A stretch of DNA of 64,000 bases. Origin: Zhengitettix transpicula (lineage: Eukaryota > Arthropoda > Insecta > Orthoptera > Tetrigidae). Both the position numbers and the translations under genes were made by a program. The notes under the pieces are model-generated. The model worked only from the letters and a program-made list of their open reading frames with translations. It ran no database searches and was not told the DNA's origin. The DNA lies in the NCBI GenBank assembly GCA_037074705.1, contig CM073591.1:81202532-81266531 (forward strand). Reading direction: 5' to 3'. This document shows, piece after piece, positions 1-16,820 of the stretch (position 1 is the first letter of the stretch; each line of letters starts with the position of its first letter).

Positions 1-208
1 CATTTAATTTGTGAAGTTTCGTGATGCATTAATCCAGTTAAGAATTGTCATTTCAGGTGCTAAATGAATGTACTCACTACTGGAATGACAATATTGGAAG
101 TCACTTCAATAATATTTTGTTAATTTATTATATTTAACTTAATGTATTTAATCCAATTAATAATTACGGTGATTTAACATACATGGTTTGCGTTAATTTA
201 ATTTGTAG

Positions 209-6219
<6,011 letters not shown>

Positions 6220-6790
6220 ACCTTTATATTTATAATATGATAATTTTTAAGTTACTTTTAAAGACTTCTTATTTCCCTTACACTTGTACAAAGTTCCATT
6301 TCAGTAGATGATGAACATTTTAATTTGAAGATGAATTATTTTCAGAACACGGACAAATCATAAAATTGTGCTGAATTAATTTATATTCACAAAAATTATT
6401 TTAATAAGTCCCTTGAAGCTCAAAGTATTACATAAATAGAATTATACTTTATATAATTGTATTGAGTTTAGTAAGAATTGCTTTCAGATGCTCTTCCATT
6501 TTTGTGGTTTAGGTCTGCTTACAGTTCTTGGAAAAGTCAGAGGTGAATTGAATTTTGGACTACTTTAGAAATATTGAATTTCTGGTATACCTAAATTATT
6601 TTTTTTTAAAAAAAAACTGAAATGAGTGGTAGCACAAATTAATTTCAACCATACTTGAGTGTCTGTTCATTGGTAGATATTTGTATTGATTATGCAGAGG
6701 CAGACAAAAACAATGTGTTGAATGTACATTTTTCTGTATATACTGTGTAAAAATAATTTTAAAAATAAAATGGAAATTTTTATATAACTC
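6220..6790 (+). other. Probable Mcm6 3' UTR
   Basis: AT-rich sequence downstream of the stop. The first clear AATAAA hexamer lies at 6764-6769, so a cleavage site about 15-25 bases later would give a roughly 560-base 3' UTR. Further AATAAA hexamers occur around 6917 and 6974. Transcript ends cannot be fixed from sequence alone. Confidence 0.5.
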
Positions 6791-8055
6791 TTGTTCTTAA
6801 TATCAAAGGTGCAATAATGTTTAGAGCAGGATTATTACTTCCATACATTCATTAGCACACAAACAACTATGTTGACTTAATAGGAACGTAATGTGTTCAC
6901 AGGAAATTAATTTTAAAATAAAGTACTTGTACATGCTTGGTATTTATCTGAATTGGACCAAAATGTATTTCATAATAAAGTGGAATTTGCATAACTCAAA
7001 CACAGATTAATAATCAAATCAATAAGTTACAAGTGTGTAATAAATTAGTACTGTGCAAAATTTAATATTGTTTAAAGATAAACTAGTATAGGGATATTCT
7101 TTTACTTACAATTGATATAATTTTATGGGATTGAATAATGAAATTAGGTTAACTGTCACCTAATATACCTAACAAATAATATACACAATTGGATAGTGTT
7201 GTTTGTCGGTGTGTATTTTAGGCACTTAAGTTCAAGCAGTTACTCTTTGGTCTTGGCTGTTGAATGTATGGCTCCTTATAATTAATATTTTGTAATCTTT
7301 TTGAATTCAGGTATTTCATGTGCAAGTAATTCTTTTAAAACTTTGTTTTTTATTTCTCTAGAATAAGCTAATTGAACATAGTTTTGATAAGAATTGATTA
7401 ATCATTTTCTGTTGGTGCAATTATGAATATCATTTGCCAATTTTTAAGATATTTCCACATGACGTTATATTGACTTGCTTTATCGAAAAGTTATGTCATA
7501 TATTGTTTAACAAATTATTAAATTGTTTCCTGCACATATTTAACAAAGAACATAACATTATATGTAGCTCAATTTCAGGCATGCAAAAATATTTTTTAAT
7601 TTATGGCATATTAATTATTTTCAATGAATTCAGACAGCCCGTTTAAATTAAATTTTTGCCACACTCCCAGAGAAATCTGATGTATGACTGAGAATCACCA
7701 AGCCTGTAAATTACAGATCATCCATTTTAACACCCATAAATAAAACTGCATTAATAAATGTCGATTGTTTGGATGTTTCAAGTATTCTGTGAGTGGAATT
7801 CTGTCTTCAAACAGGAGGATTTTAAGGTGACGTGTCATTGTAGGTGAAGTCACAGTTATAGAACATAAAATTGTTACAAAAATATTCACAGTTAACATGT
7901 TTTTATATATACATAGTAAAATATATAGTCTTGGAACTACATGGTTTATAGCAGCGTTTCTCGACAAGTGTGACACGGAAGATTGTCCAGGTAGACAGCA
8001 CACTGAATTAAAAAAAGTAATGAAATATTGCCAAACAGGTAAGAATAAATTTTCT

Positions 8056-8150
8056 TATTTGATAAAATAGCAAAATGAAGTGATAATATAAATACCACAC
8101 AATGTTTTTGGAATGATTGTTCCTTTTGTTAGGTGATTAATAATGGAAGA
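8056..8150. repeat. Half copy (one arm) of the palindromic element family
   Basis: Contains TAATATAAATACCACACAAT, then a decayed form of the family words GTTTCTGGGATCC, TTGTTCCTTT and GTCAGGTG. No matching reverse arm is seen close by, so this is a single left arm. Confidence 0.55.
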
Positions 8151-8335
8151 GAGATGAGTATGACTCTACCACAAAATCCAGGTGATGAATGGCTTATGTA
8201 AATTAAGAATTTTCTGTAATACTCCTGAAGCAGTATAGGGAAAGAAGTGTTTTATTTCAATTATTGAAATTACAATTTAACTTATTAATGTAACTTTTGA
8301 TTGATTGATTTATTCTGACTGGCCATATTTCATTA

Positions 8336-8450
8336 AAATGAAAAAAATACGTCTAATTGAAATTAGAATAAGAAAAATAGCCAATACAGACAAAAAAAAG
8401 GTAATATAAAAAGATTGTCTGTATTGGTTATCTGTCTTATTCGTATTTCA
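8336..8450. repeat. Short foldback copy (copy B) of the palindromic element family
   Basis: The left arm reads ATACGTCTAATTGAAA then AATAGCCAATACAGACAAAA. The right arm reads TTGTCTGTATTGGTTAT then CTGTCTTATTC. The interior is almost entirely missing, leaving only about 20 bases between arms, so this is an internally deleted hairpin copy. Confidence 0.7.
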
Positions 8451-9871
8451 TTATGTTGTACTTTATATAACTAGTCGGATTTTTTTCAATTTGTACGCAT
8501 ATTGAAATTTTTAAGGTTACAACTTTTCAAAAATGAATATTCAATTGTTAGATAAAAATATGGGCATCTCATATAAGTGAATGAAAGCATAATGGCTAAC
8601 TTGAAAGGGACCGCGGAACGTGAGTACAACAATGGTACCTGCTGACGCATTGGAAAGGAGAATTATTGTCCCCACTTTTCCTTGATGGTTGTTGTGTTTC
8701 ATTGTTATCTATTACTGTTCCAAGCGCAGTATATCTTCAGAATTGCCAAGTTATAGTTTGTTAGATATGCGTTATGTGGTGAGGAAGAGACACGGTAAAT
8801 AATAAGTTTACTATTATTAAAACTCTCCTAACGTGACAAAATAGTGAAAAGACTAAAGAAGTTACGGATACAGGAGCCGGCCGACGTAAACTGAATATCA
8901 AATATGGAGCCATATTCTCAGAAACTCTGCGAGCAGCGACAAAAGTAAGAATGTAATGAAACAGTATTATCCATTTGGTCAAAACATGTTAATAGTCCTT
9001 TACAAAAATAGTTTACTTTGTATCTGTTCGATTTTTGAAGTTATAATGATGTATTGAACCAAATTAGAATAAAATTAGGTTCAGGATTGTTTCAGACATT
9101 TTACTGCTCCGTAGGCTATTCCTGTATTTTAACTTAAAACATTTGCTTAATCATTCTCTATTAATTCGCATATTCGTCCAATTAAAAACTATTTTCTTCC
9201 ATCATTCGAAATAAATTCCCGGGGTTTACTCGTGTTGCGTTTCGTTGAAAATATACTTGACCAGGGTTGAACCTCAATGGACTGGCATAAGTTCTTTTTT
9301 TTTACTTGACTTCTATACATGTCCTGTTTTTATCAATACTGATGCATCGAGGATATGCCTATATAATACTGTAGTGAGGGTGTCAAGGTTGCCGAAAAGG
9401 CGGTACTTTAGCAGAGTGCGAACGCAACTCAGTGACGTTGCCAAACACTATTAAAACCGGTGCTCACGTATAGGCTTGTGAGTATAACATTTTACTCATA
9501 CAAAGTAAGTAATATTTATCGATAGTTTTCTGTTAAGAAAGACCGCAAAGAGGAGCCTCGCGACGGTACTGAACGAGAATTAGTTCTCGATGCGGAAGAA
9601 GGCAATTAACATTTACCGATAGTTCCATAGACGTGGCTTTAACTGTAAGCGTTGTTACTGATGCACTTTTATTAGGCTGTTTTTGCTCATTTTATTGTTA
9701 CTACGTGATGTCTAGCGGCAACGCTACTATATAGCTCGTTGAACACTTAATACAAACTCGAAAATCTTATGAATGTCTTCTCCATTCTCTACTTGCGACA
9801 CCTCAGTCATTAGTAGAGATTTTCACACAATCAGGGAACATATGTGGAATTCCAAATATATTATTTTATTT

Positions 9872-10150
9872 TGAATAAGAAAGATAGCCAATTCAGACAA
9901 AAAGGGTAATATAAATACCACACAACGTTTCTGGGATCCATTTTCCTTTCGTCAGGTGCTAAGAAGAGCCTAGAGAAACAACTGCAAAAGCTTTTGAGTG
10001 TTGTCAACTGACAAGTGCAGCTCTAGGCTCTTCTTAGTACCTGACGAAAGGAACAAGGATCCCAGAAACGTTGAGTGGTATTAATATTACCCTTTTTGTC
10101 TGAATTTGCTATCTTTCTTATTATTTTCAATCAGACGGAATTTTTTTCAT
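9872..10150. repeat. Near-complete palindromic (foldback) element, copy C
   Basis: The left arm runs in order AAGATAGCCAATTCAGAC, ATAAATACCACACAACG, TTTCTGGGATCC, TTTCGTCAGGTGCTAAG, AAGAGCCTAGAG. The right arm runs the same words reversed and complemented: CTCTAGGCTCTTCTTAG, ACCTGACGAAAGGAAC, GGATCCCAGAAACG, GTCTGAATTTGC. Arms are about 110 bases, separated by a short centre that includes GTGTTGTCAACTGACAAG. The right outer end carries TTTCAATCAGACG, the family terminus. No coding capacity; best described as a MITE-like foldback element. Confidence 0.85.
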
Positions 10151-10484
10151 TATTTTATTTTCTCATAACAATATTATTAAAAACTAAATCTATCATATGA
10201 CAGGATGAACGTAGCAGGAGGTACTTATATAATTAAACCCAATCAAAATTAGCAGAACACGTGACGGAAAATTTCCATAGGTATAATTTCGAATTTTGTT
10301 TAGTGTCCCGTTCAGAAATAAAAAAAAACGAAATTAAAACTCAAAATAACCGAATACTTTAAATTTAAATGCAATTCCTAACCGAGCTTGAAAACACGCG
10401 TCGTACCTCTTCAAACATTCAATAGAACTGAGTTGAAAACTTCAATAGCATTGAACATGTACATGCCAACAAATATATATAAAA

Positions 10485-10640
10485 AATAGCCATGAAACAG
10501 TCGAAATTAAGTGTTAAAAAAATATCACACGTCGTTTCTGCAATACTTGCAGCTTTTGTCAGGTGTTGAAAAACCCAAAGACACGCATATGAAACCAATC
10601 GAAAAGGTTTGCAGAAACCGTCTGTGAAGTTTAATGAATC
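10485..10640. repeat. Possible diverged relative of the palindromic element family
   Basis: Contains AAAAATAGCC, ATATCACACGTCGTTTCTGC and TTTTGTCAGGTGTTG in the family order, followed by GGTTTGCAGAAACCGTC, which is partly the reverse complement. It shares the CGTTTCTGCAA spelling with the piece near 58.1 kb, so the two may form a sister subfamily. Confidence 0.4.
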
Positions 10641-10790
10641 ACATAATTTTGCCTTTTTCTAAGGATACCTAATTATCTATTCGTTTATTTACTATTAAAT
10701 AATTTCATTTATTGATATTTATCCGACATTAAAATATACAAAATAAAATATTGTAATAATAAAATGTTTTACATTTGATTTATAGAATTT

Positions 10791-10900
10791 GCCTCTCGTT
10801 GAAGCGCCATTTATGTAATAATCAAAAGTTTCGTCTTTATTTAAATTAACGAGCCCCTCGTTGAGGTAGCCATTTATTTAATGATCAAATGGTTGGGTTT
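10791..10900. repeat. Imperfect tandem duplication, about 62-bp period
   Basis: Unit one starts GCCTCTCGTTGAAGCGCCAT and unit two GCCCCTCGTTGAGGTAGCCA; both continue into TTTAT..TAAT.ATCAAA. On the minus strand the start of each unit resembles a decayed tRNA-Lys-type retrotransposon primer-binding site. See the findings; the origin is unproven. Confidence 0.5.
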
Positions 10901-11944
10901 AATTGAATGAAATAATAATCAAAAGGATAGGCTTAATTAAATAAAAGATTTAATAAAATTTAATACATAAAATTATTTATTTTCACTTTGTGGCTTCAAA
11001 AACAATTACAATTTAAAATATTAATTTCTCAGGGCCTTTACTGGGTTTGATGATTAGGACACAAATAAGGTATAATTTGACTATTTAACAATTCAAAATC
11101 TTATTTGCATACAATTAAAACAATAGTTGAATCAATGAAAGGAAAAACTAGAAGAAAGCAAATGAACGAACTTTATCCTTCAATTAGCGTTTACAATTAA
11201 TCATTAGTTTTGGTTTTGTTACTTACATGTGTCCAGCTGGTACCAGCATTCTTTTTGGCTTCGGAAGTACACTATTGCAAAATTTTACACTGACTCTAAA
11301 TATCGACTCACAGATTTTACACTAATGAAGTCAAAATTAATAGGCTCCCAGGAACTTGGATGATCCTCCTGATTGTCAGCTATCTGATGTCTGCTTGCCT
11401 TACAGTAATTCTATGATTCGTAGATTTATTAGTCTTTTACTGATTTGGACTTAAACTGCAACGTGGCTCCTTGAAGATTTGTTTTAAATGATTATTCTTT
11501 CGGAGCGAACTAACTTTTCTTTAGCTCCTTGCTGTAGGCTTAAACTGTCAACTTTACTATTCCGCTCTTTGCTGCTCACCAGAAAAACTTCATCCGTCCA
11601 CAGCAATCTTTCAGCACCAACTCTATCCTAGCTGGCTGTAGACGTAAAAAAACTGACTACCTTTCCTGGCTGGCTATAGACGTAAACTGCTAGACTTTCA
11701 TGCGCGCAAACGCCAGTTTTACTTTTCAACAAAAGCGGCTGAGCTCGCTTTTCCATTGTTGCTTTGTTCAATCAGACCGCTATAATGGATTTATCAAACA
11801 GTTCAAATTTTATGTCCAAACAATTAATGGTCTAATTAATTGGCATTACAATATATTAGACAATAATTCATCAAATGTACTGTCAAGTTCAATAATTACA
11901 TTTACACAGAATGTATGTATACAAAATAGGTAAGTTTGAATTTT

Positions 11945-12450
11945 ATCAGGTGATACCATCACGAAAATCCCCCATTCCTTTTAAATACAATAATTTCACC
12001 ATGCTTGTTATCTGAGGAGCAAATCGAAAGGCATGGGTAACGCGCATTTTATTTTCGCTGATAGAAGTGTTTGCCCCCATTGCTAAGAAGTTTCCTTCTT
12101 CTAATGGACAATTATCCTGCACATCCTCCGGTTTTAGCAGAAATAATAAACATAGTCGATTTCGTCTTGATCAAATTTCATCCACCCAATACCACACCAA
12201 TATTACAACCATTGGACCAACATCACACACAAAGGCACAATTTTCAAGGTGTTTATAAGTCACATGTGGCACAATTTGACCCCTCAGCATCCTAAAATGG
12301 TATCTATCGAATCGGCAAATCTTGGAATGATGTCTTTAACCGCGCAATGAGATCGGCTTGGAAGAAACTTTGGCCAAGTCGGGCCTTGAAAGAAGTTTCT
12401 AGAGACCTCATCAGTCGATTAAATTGTTACCATAGGCAAGAGTATGAACT
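11945..12450 (+). pseudogene. Tigger/pogo-like DDE transposase relic
   Basis: One reading frame carries LLLMDNYPAHPPVLAEI, then FHPPNTTPILQPLDQ, and, after a stop at 12293-12295, YRIGKSWNDVFNRAMRSA followed by WKKLWP. These are the classic blocks of the DDE_1 domain of Tigger/jerky/pogo transposases (LxxDNxPAHP with a catalytic Asp, PPNTTxxxQPxDQ, and WKKLWP). The frame is broken by stops on both sides and there is no N-terminal DNA-binding part, so this is a dead fragment. The motif order makes the family call firm; the exact ends are approximate. Confidence 0.8.
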
Positions 12451-13537
12451 TGGACGTTCATGACGTTGATGACGATGACCAGCAGGATCTCCATAATCAG
12501 CTCAGGTCTCCTTTTGCTTACTTTCTGATCCATACGGAGAAATAAGTAATTTTTAGAACAATTGAAAAACACTATACTACTACACCTTCGAGGATGTGCT
12601 TCTTGTGAAGCCATTCATTTAGTATCTTTGGTCGATAATGTCAATAGAAATAATTAGTCCAGATTGAATCCTGTGCATCGCTTTAAGCGTCTCACTTCTT
12701 TGTTACTTGCAAACAGTTTTAAAACTATAGTTCACAGTAAACCGTTTAATTTCGTCCTTTCGCGATTACGTCGTTTGGAACATGCCAAGAGGCATTGACC
12801 GTAGCATTCTGAAAACGCAGTAGTATTTCCAAATTCGAGTTGCTTGCTGTGCCCCACATCTCGGATGTCCAAATCAGTTTCAGAAATTATTTTCACATTA
12901 ACAACTTGTTTTGTGTTATCTGAATTTGTTCCCCCATCATCCAGTACATTTGTCGCAGCTGCAGTCCCGGTTTTTTTTTCTTTTCGCTTGGTAAATAAGT
13001 GTTTTGGCAGAATGAGGAAATAAAGGACTTAAAATTGGATCATTTCCCAGAGTATGAATAGGTTCGGGTGGAGGCTACTTGCACACAGATTAAAGACATG
13101 TATAGTAAGTGGAGTGCATGCACTAACACAGTTGTGGTAAATGGAGCGATTAGCATTTTGAATGACAATATCATGTCCCACATCAAGAAAAATTTGCAGC
13201 AACGACAGTCATTTAAACTTTGATCGTTTTTTGCTTCGGGAATGCCCAGCTTAAATAAAAATTCATACAAAAGAAGAAAATAGGCCTACCTTACATGATT
13301 CTAAAAATTTAATTGTGTATAATTGTATTTGTAATTCAACAAAGTAATATGTTAGGAGTATTTTCTCTCTACGTGAATATTTCAATTGGAAATATAGATT
13401 AGGGTTGTGAACAATACAAGATACGACTAGAGTCCAGGAAAATGTACTGCACTTTCAAATTGAGATAATAACCAGTCATTAAAACTTGAAGAAAAATTTC
13501 TAATTTCGGCTGCAATGAGAACACTAAATAAGTCAAC

Positions 13538-13546
13538 AAAAAAAAA
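13538..13546 (-). terminator. RNA polymerase III terminator of the tRNA-Ser gene
   Basis: A run of nine A on the plus strand, i.e. nine T on the tRNA strand, starts two bases after the tRNA 3' end. T runs of four or more terminate Pol III. Confidence 0.85.
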
Positions 13547-13548
13547 TT

Positions 13549-13630
13549 CGCAGTCGGTAGGACTCGAACCTACGCTCCCAGAGGGAATCTGATTTCTAGT
13601 CAGACGCCTTAACCACTCGGCCACGACTGC
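13549..13630 (-). tRNA. tRNA-Ser (anticodon AGA)
   Basis: On the minus strand an 82-base cloverleaf with a long variable arm is seen. The 7-bp acceptor stem GCAGTCG/CGACTGC is perfect and is followed by discriminator G. The D-arm/A-box is TGGCCGAGTGG. The anticodon stem-loop GACTAGAAATC places AGA in the anticodon, for serine codon UCU. The variable arm is of type II, as expected for Ser. The T arm/B-box is GGTTCGAGTCC. No intron and no encoded CCA, as usual for nuclear genes. It appears fully functional. Confidence 0.96.
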
Positions 13631-16600
13631 CCCACGACTATTATGACGGTGGTACACATAAAATTGAACGTATACATTTCATTTTCAATTTATTTCTAAA
13701 ATTTGTGGGTAATTGTTAATTATTGAAGCAAGTAAATGTGTTCAACATGTATCAATTTGGAAAATATACTTGCTGATCTTATTCTTGAATCTATAAGGAT
13801 ATTGGAAGTATTACACGTTACGTAATATACCAAAGAAAAGCAATATAACGAATATTCGACTGCCACCGAACATATATAGCAAAATATTTTCGTGCAATAT
13901 TAACCCATATTTAATACGAACATAGGCATTTCACTCTAATAAAATGACCCTATCGACATGTGTGTAAAATACATGTGTAATAATAATTCTGACAGCTAGG
14001 AGTTCTAGTAATACGAATTATTCAATTGTTTACATCTCGTAATCACGCTGATGTTTATGAAAACAAATGAATATAATTCAAAAAAATGCTTATCGAATCA
14101 TTCAACTACTAATTTGATGTAAGGAACTTACTGACAAGCTTATAAAATGTTAATATTAACATTCCCTTCAAAACATCTATTCATGTCTTGTCCTGTATAT
14201 TTAAGAGAATTCTTTGACTACTCACCTTACCTTTGGACGATTATTTTCTATTATTGCCGCTAACAATTTAAAATACTGACATCCAGAAGACCAGTGAATT
14301 CAATTAAGTTTAGTTTCCTTCCAAGTGAGATAAAAGTCAGTTATGGAGTTATTTTCAGCATCAAAAATGAACATTTGTAAGAGAAAGCAAATAAATCATT
14401 AATAGTTAAATTCTGTAAGAACTCTCACTTTAACATTGGGCACATACAGGTTTTAATTCACCATATTTAGGAGTTCTATTAACTATCAGTCTACCATACC
14501 ACAGATGTTGCAACACATTTCTTTTATAAATTTCCACCCCAACAATTTCTTCAAATTAATGGAAACTGCAATTAATCTTCTGTCAAACATAATTTTAACA
14601 CAAATAACCAATTAAGATCTTTCTCTCTTTAAGTCTAGTATATTCAGTTTTCATGATAAAATATTTTTAGTAATGGAACCTAAACCTAGCTGTTGCATTG
14701 TAAATCAGTTCATTTCTTTAATATTCAATCGATCCATTATATTCAGATCTTTATCAAACTAAATTCACAAGCTTTCACGTGTTCAGTACTAACTAAATAA
14801 AATGGATAGTAAGAAGGTTACAGCAAAAGCAAGTCATTTTCTTGTAACCATTGAAATATTAAAGTCCTCTGCTAAAGATGGTATAAAATGAGAAGCAATG
14901 GTGGTGATAAACTGGTACTCAAAGGCAAAACAGGAAGGTGCATAATCATGTACATAATTTCATTTTGGTGTGGGTATTTCAGCATCCCAATAAAAATAAA
15001 TACAACATTTTTGAGGTGGTATACACATTTCATTCCCATGAATATACAAAGTTATATTGTTTTCATACATATTTGCATTAATACACAAACTCATTTTAAA
15101 TAAATTTAATATTTAAAAATAAGTCATTGTTACAATTATTCCCAAAAGCAACACAATTAAAGAAATGCATATAAAAATTGTTGTCTAGTACACATCTTGT
15201 TCTGTGTAAATTAAATGAGGCATTTCAACAATTAGGTTGAGACTTATCTATTCAATGCATCCAATTCTACAATGAATGTGGTGGCATACACATTTATTAT
15301 TTAAGATATTTTTGTGAAATTAAATTTTGGAATATGTATTGCCACTAAGTCATTATTACTTCCAGATATTTTGCTTTGCAGTACAATTGGATACTATAAG
15401 TTGCCATAAATAATTGGTGCTATTTAAGCTCATTTGTTTATACATATCTCCAAACATTTATTTATTCTAAGTGTAATAAATTAAATATTTCTATCTACCA
15501 ATTTGTAAGTAAAAATCAGAGAAAATAACAAAAAGTTACTAAAATTTTCTAATTGGAATCACTATTTGAAATTGTGTAAATATAAAAATGCCTATAATAA
15601 CAGATGTTTAAAAGATACAGGTTAACATGATTTGGTTAGGTCATAGTATCACAGTGAAAGGATATATATAACACACAAATTAAATAAAAAATATTTGTCT
15701 TAATAAATCCACAATTATATGGGCACTGTAATATGTCTGATATAAACACCTTGGACATAATTTAAATACATTAAATAATAAATAACTGCATAATTTTTTA
15801 AAAGAAGTTTTAACAAATACAATAATATTCTTTAATACCTTTAAATACACTATGAGAGGTCAGAAACAAACAAATATTTATTGATAAGTTATTAAAAAAA
15901 TGAATAGTTTGTGGTTCACATATTACAAAAATTAAGATAATGGAAAAACATACTGTTAAGGAATACAGGCATTGTTTTTAAGAACTCATTATTTTCAGGT
16001 GATTGAAAAAGAATTCTCAGTGAACAATTTCATTCTATAAACAGTGAATATTATTTTTAACATAGTTAATATAGTCACCCAGACATTATGACTATGAATA
16101 CCAGTGTGTGTTTGGTGAGGTGTAGTGGACCAATATCAAACCTGTCATCAATGCTTTAGATAAGTATTGACAATTTTTTGGAGAAATATGGTGACTAAGT
16201 TGAAATGAAATGTTTACTAGTCTCCTACTACAATGTACCAGTATATCTGACTGTGGAATAAGGTTTGTCTTCGAGAGATCTAAAATTCAATTTTTGAATC
16301 ACCCTGATAAAATTAAATTTGTTGTAAATTGTAAATGAAGTAAGTTAATTTCTCAATATTAGATCAATATTCATCCTAATAAAATGAGATTGGCCATAAA
16401 TATAAAACTCATATTTAGGAAATTACAACATTGGAAAATTGTGTTTATTGCCTCACCCTATAAATATTTATCTTTCTCCTAAAAATGTTTTTAATTATGA
16501 CAATTGTACATAACTAATTAATGTGTGATAACACATCCATCACATACTAAAAGATTGTAAGATTCATAACATGAGATATGGATATGTAAATTTCAACATA

Positions 16601-16702
16601 ATATTTTGAATATATTGTGGCATGAATGAAAACACTGAAACATGTTCATTCAAATTTTCACAGGTGTTACATAAACTTATACTATTAATGACCATATAAA
16701 TT
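13631..16702. other. AT-rich spacer between tRNA-Ser and Vps29
   Basis: No gene or recognisable transposon is seen. The part nearest Vps29 (roughly 16.4-16.7 kb) is likely its 3' UTR: on the minus strand an AATAAA hexamer occurs at 16449-16444, about 250 bases after the Vps29 stop. Confidence 0.5.
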
Positions 16703-16820
16703 CTAGCTTTTCTTATATTCAATTCTTTCAACTTTAACCTCATCACCAACAAGTTGATAAACATATGTGACCACAGTTGAGCTCTGTATATCCATTAAAA
16801 CAAAGGATGGGATTATAGAC
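16703..16820 (-). CDS. Vps29: Vps29 exon 4 (C-terminus)
   Basis: After the acceptor TTGTTTCAG the exon completes the split Thr codon and encodes [20 protein letters not shown], then [18 protein letters not shown] and a TAG stop. This is the canonical VPS29 ending. The exon has no Met near its start and gives only a short open frame, so it is recognised mainly by homology. Confidence 0.95.

Noticed and set aside
13427..13657. Minus-strand open frame containing VAEWLRRLTRNQIPSGSVGS
   Set aside because: This peptide is simply the translation of the tRNA-Ser gene, a well-known false protein.
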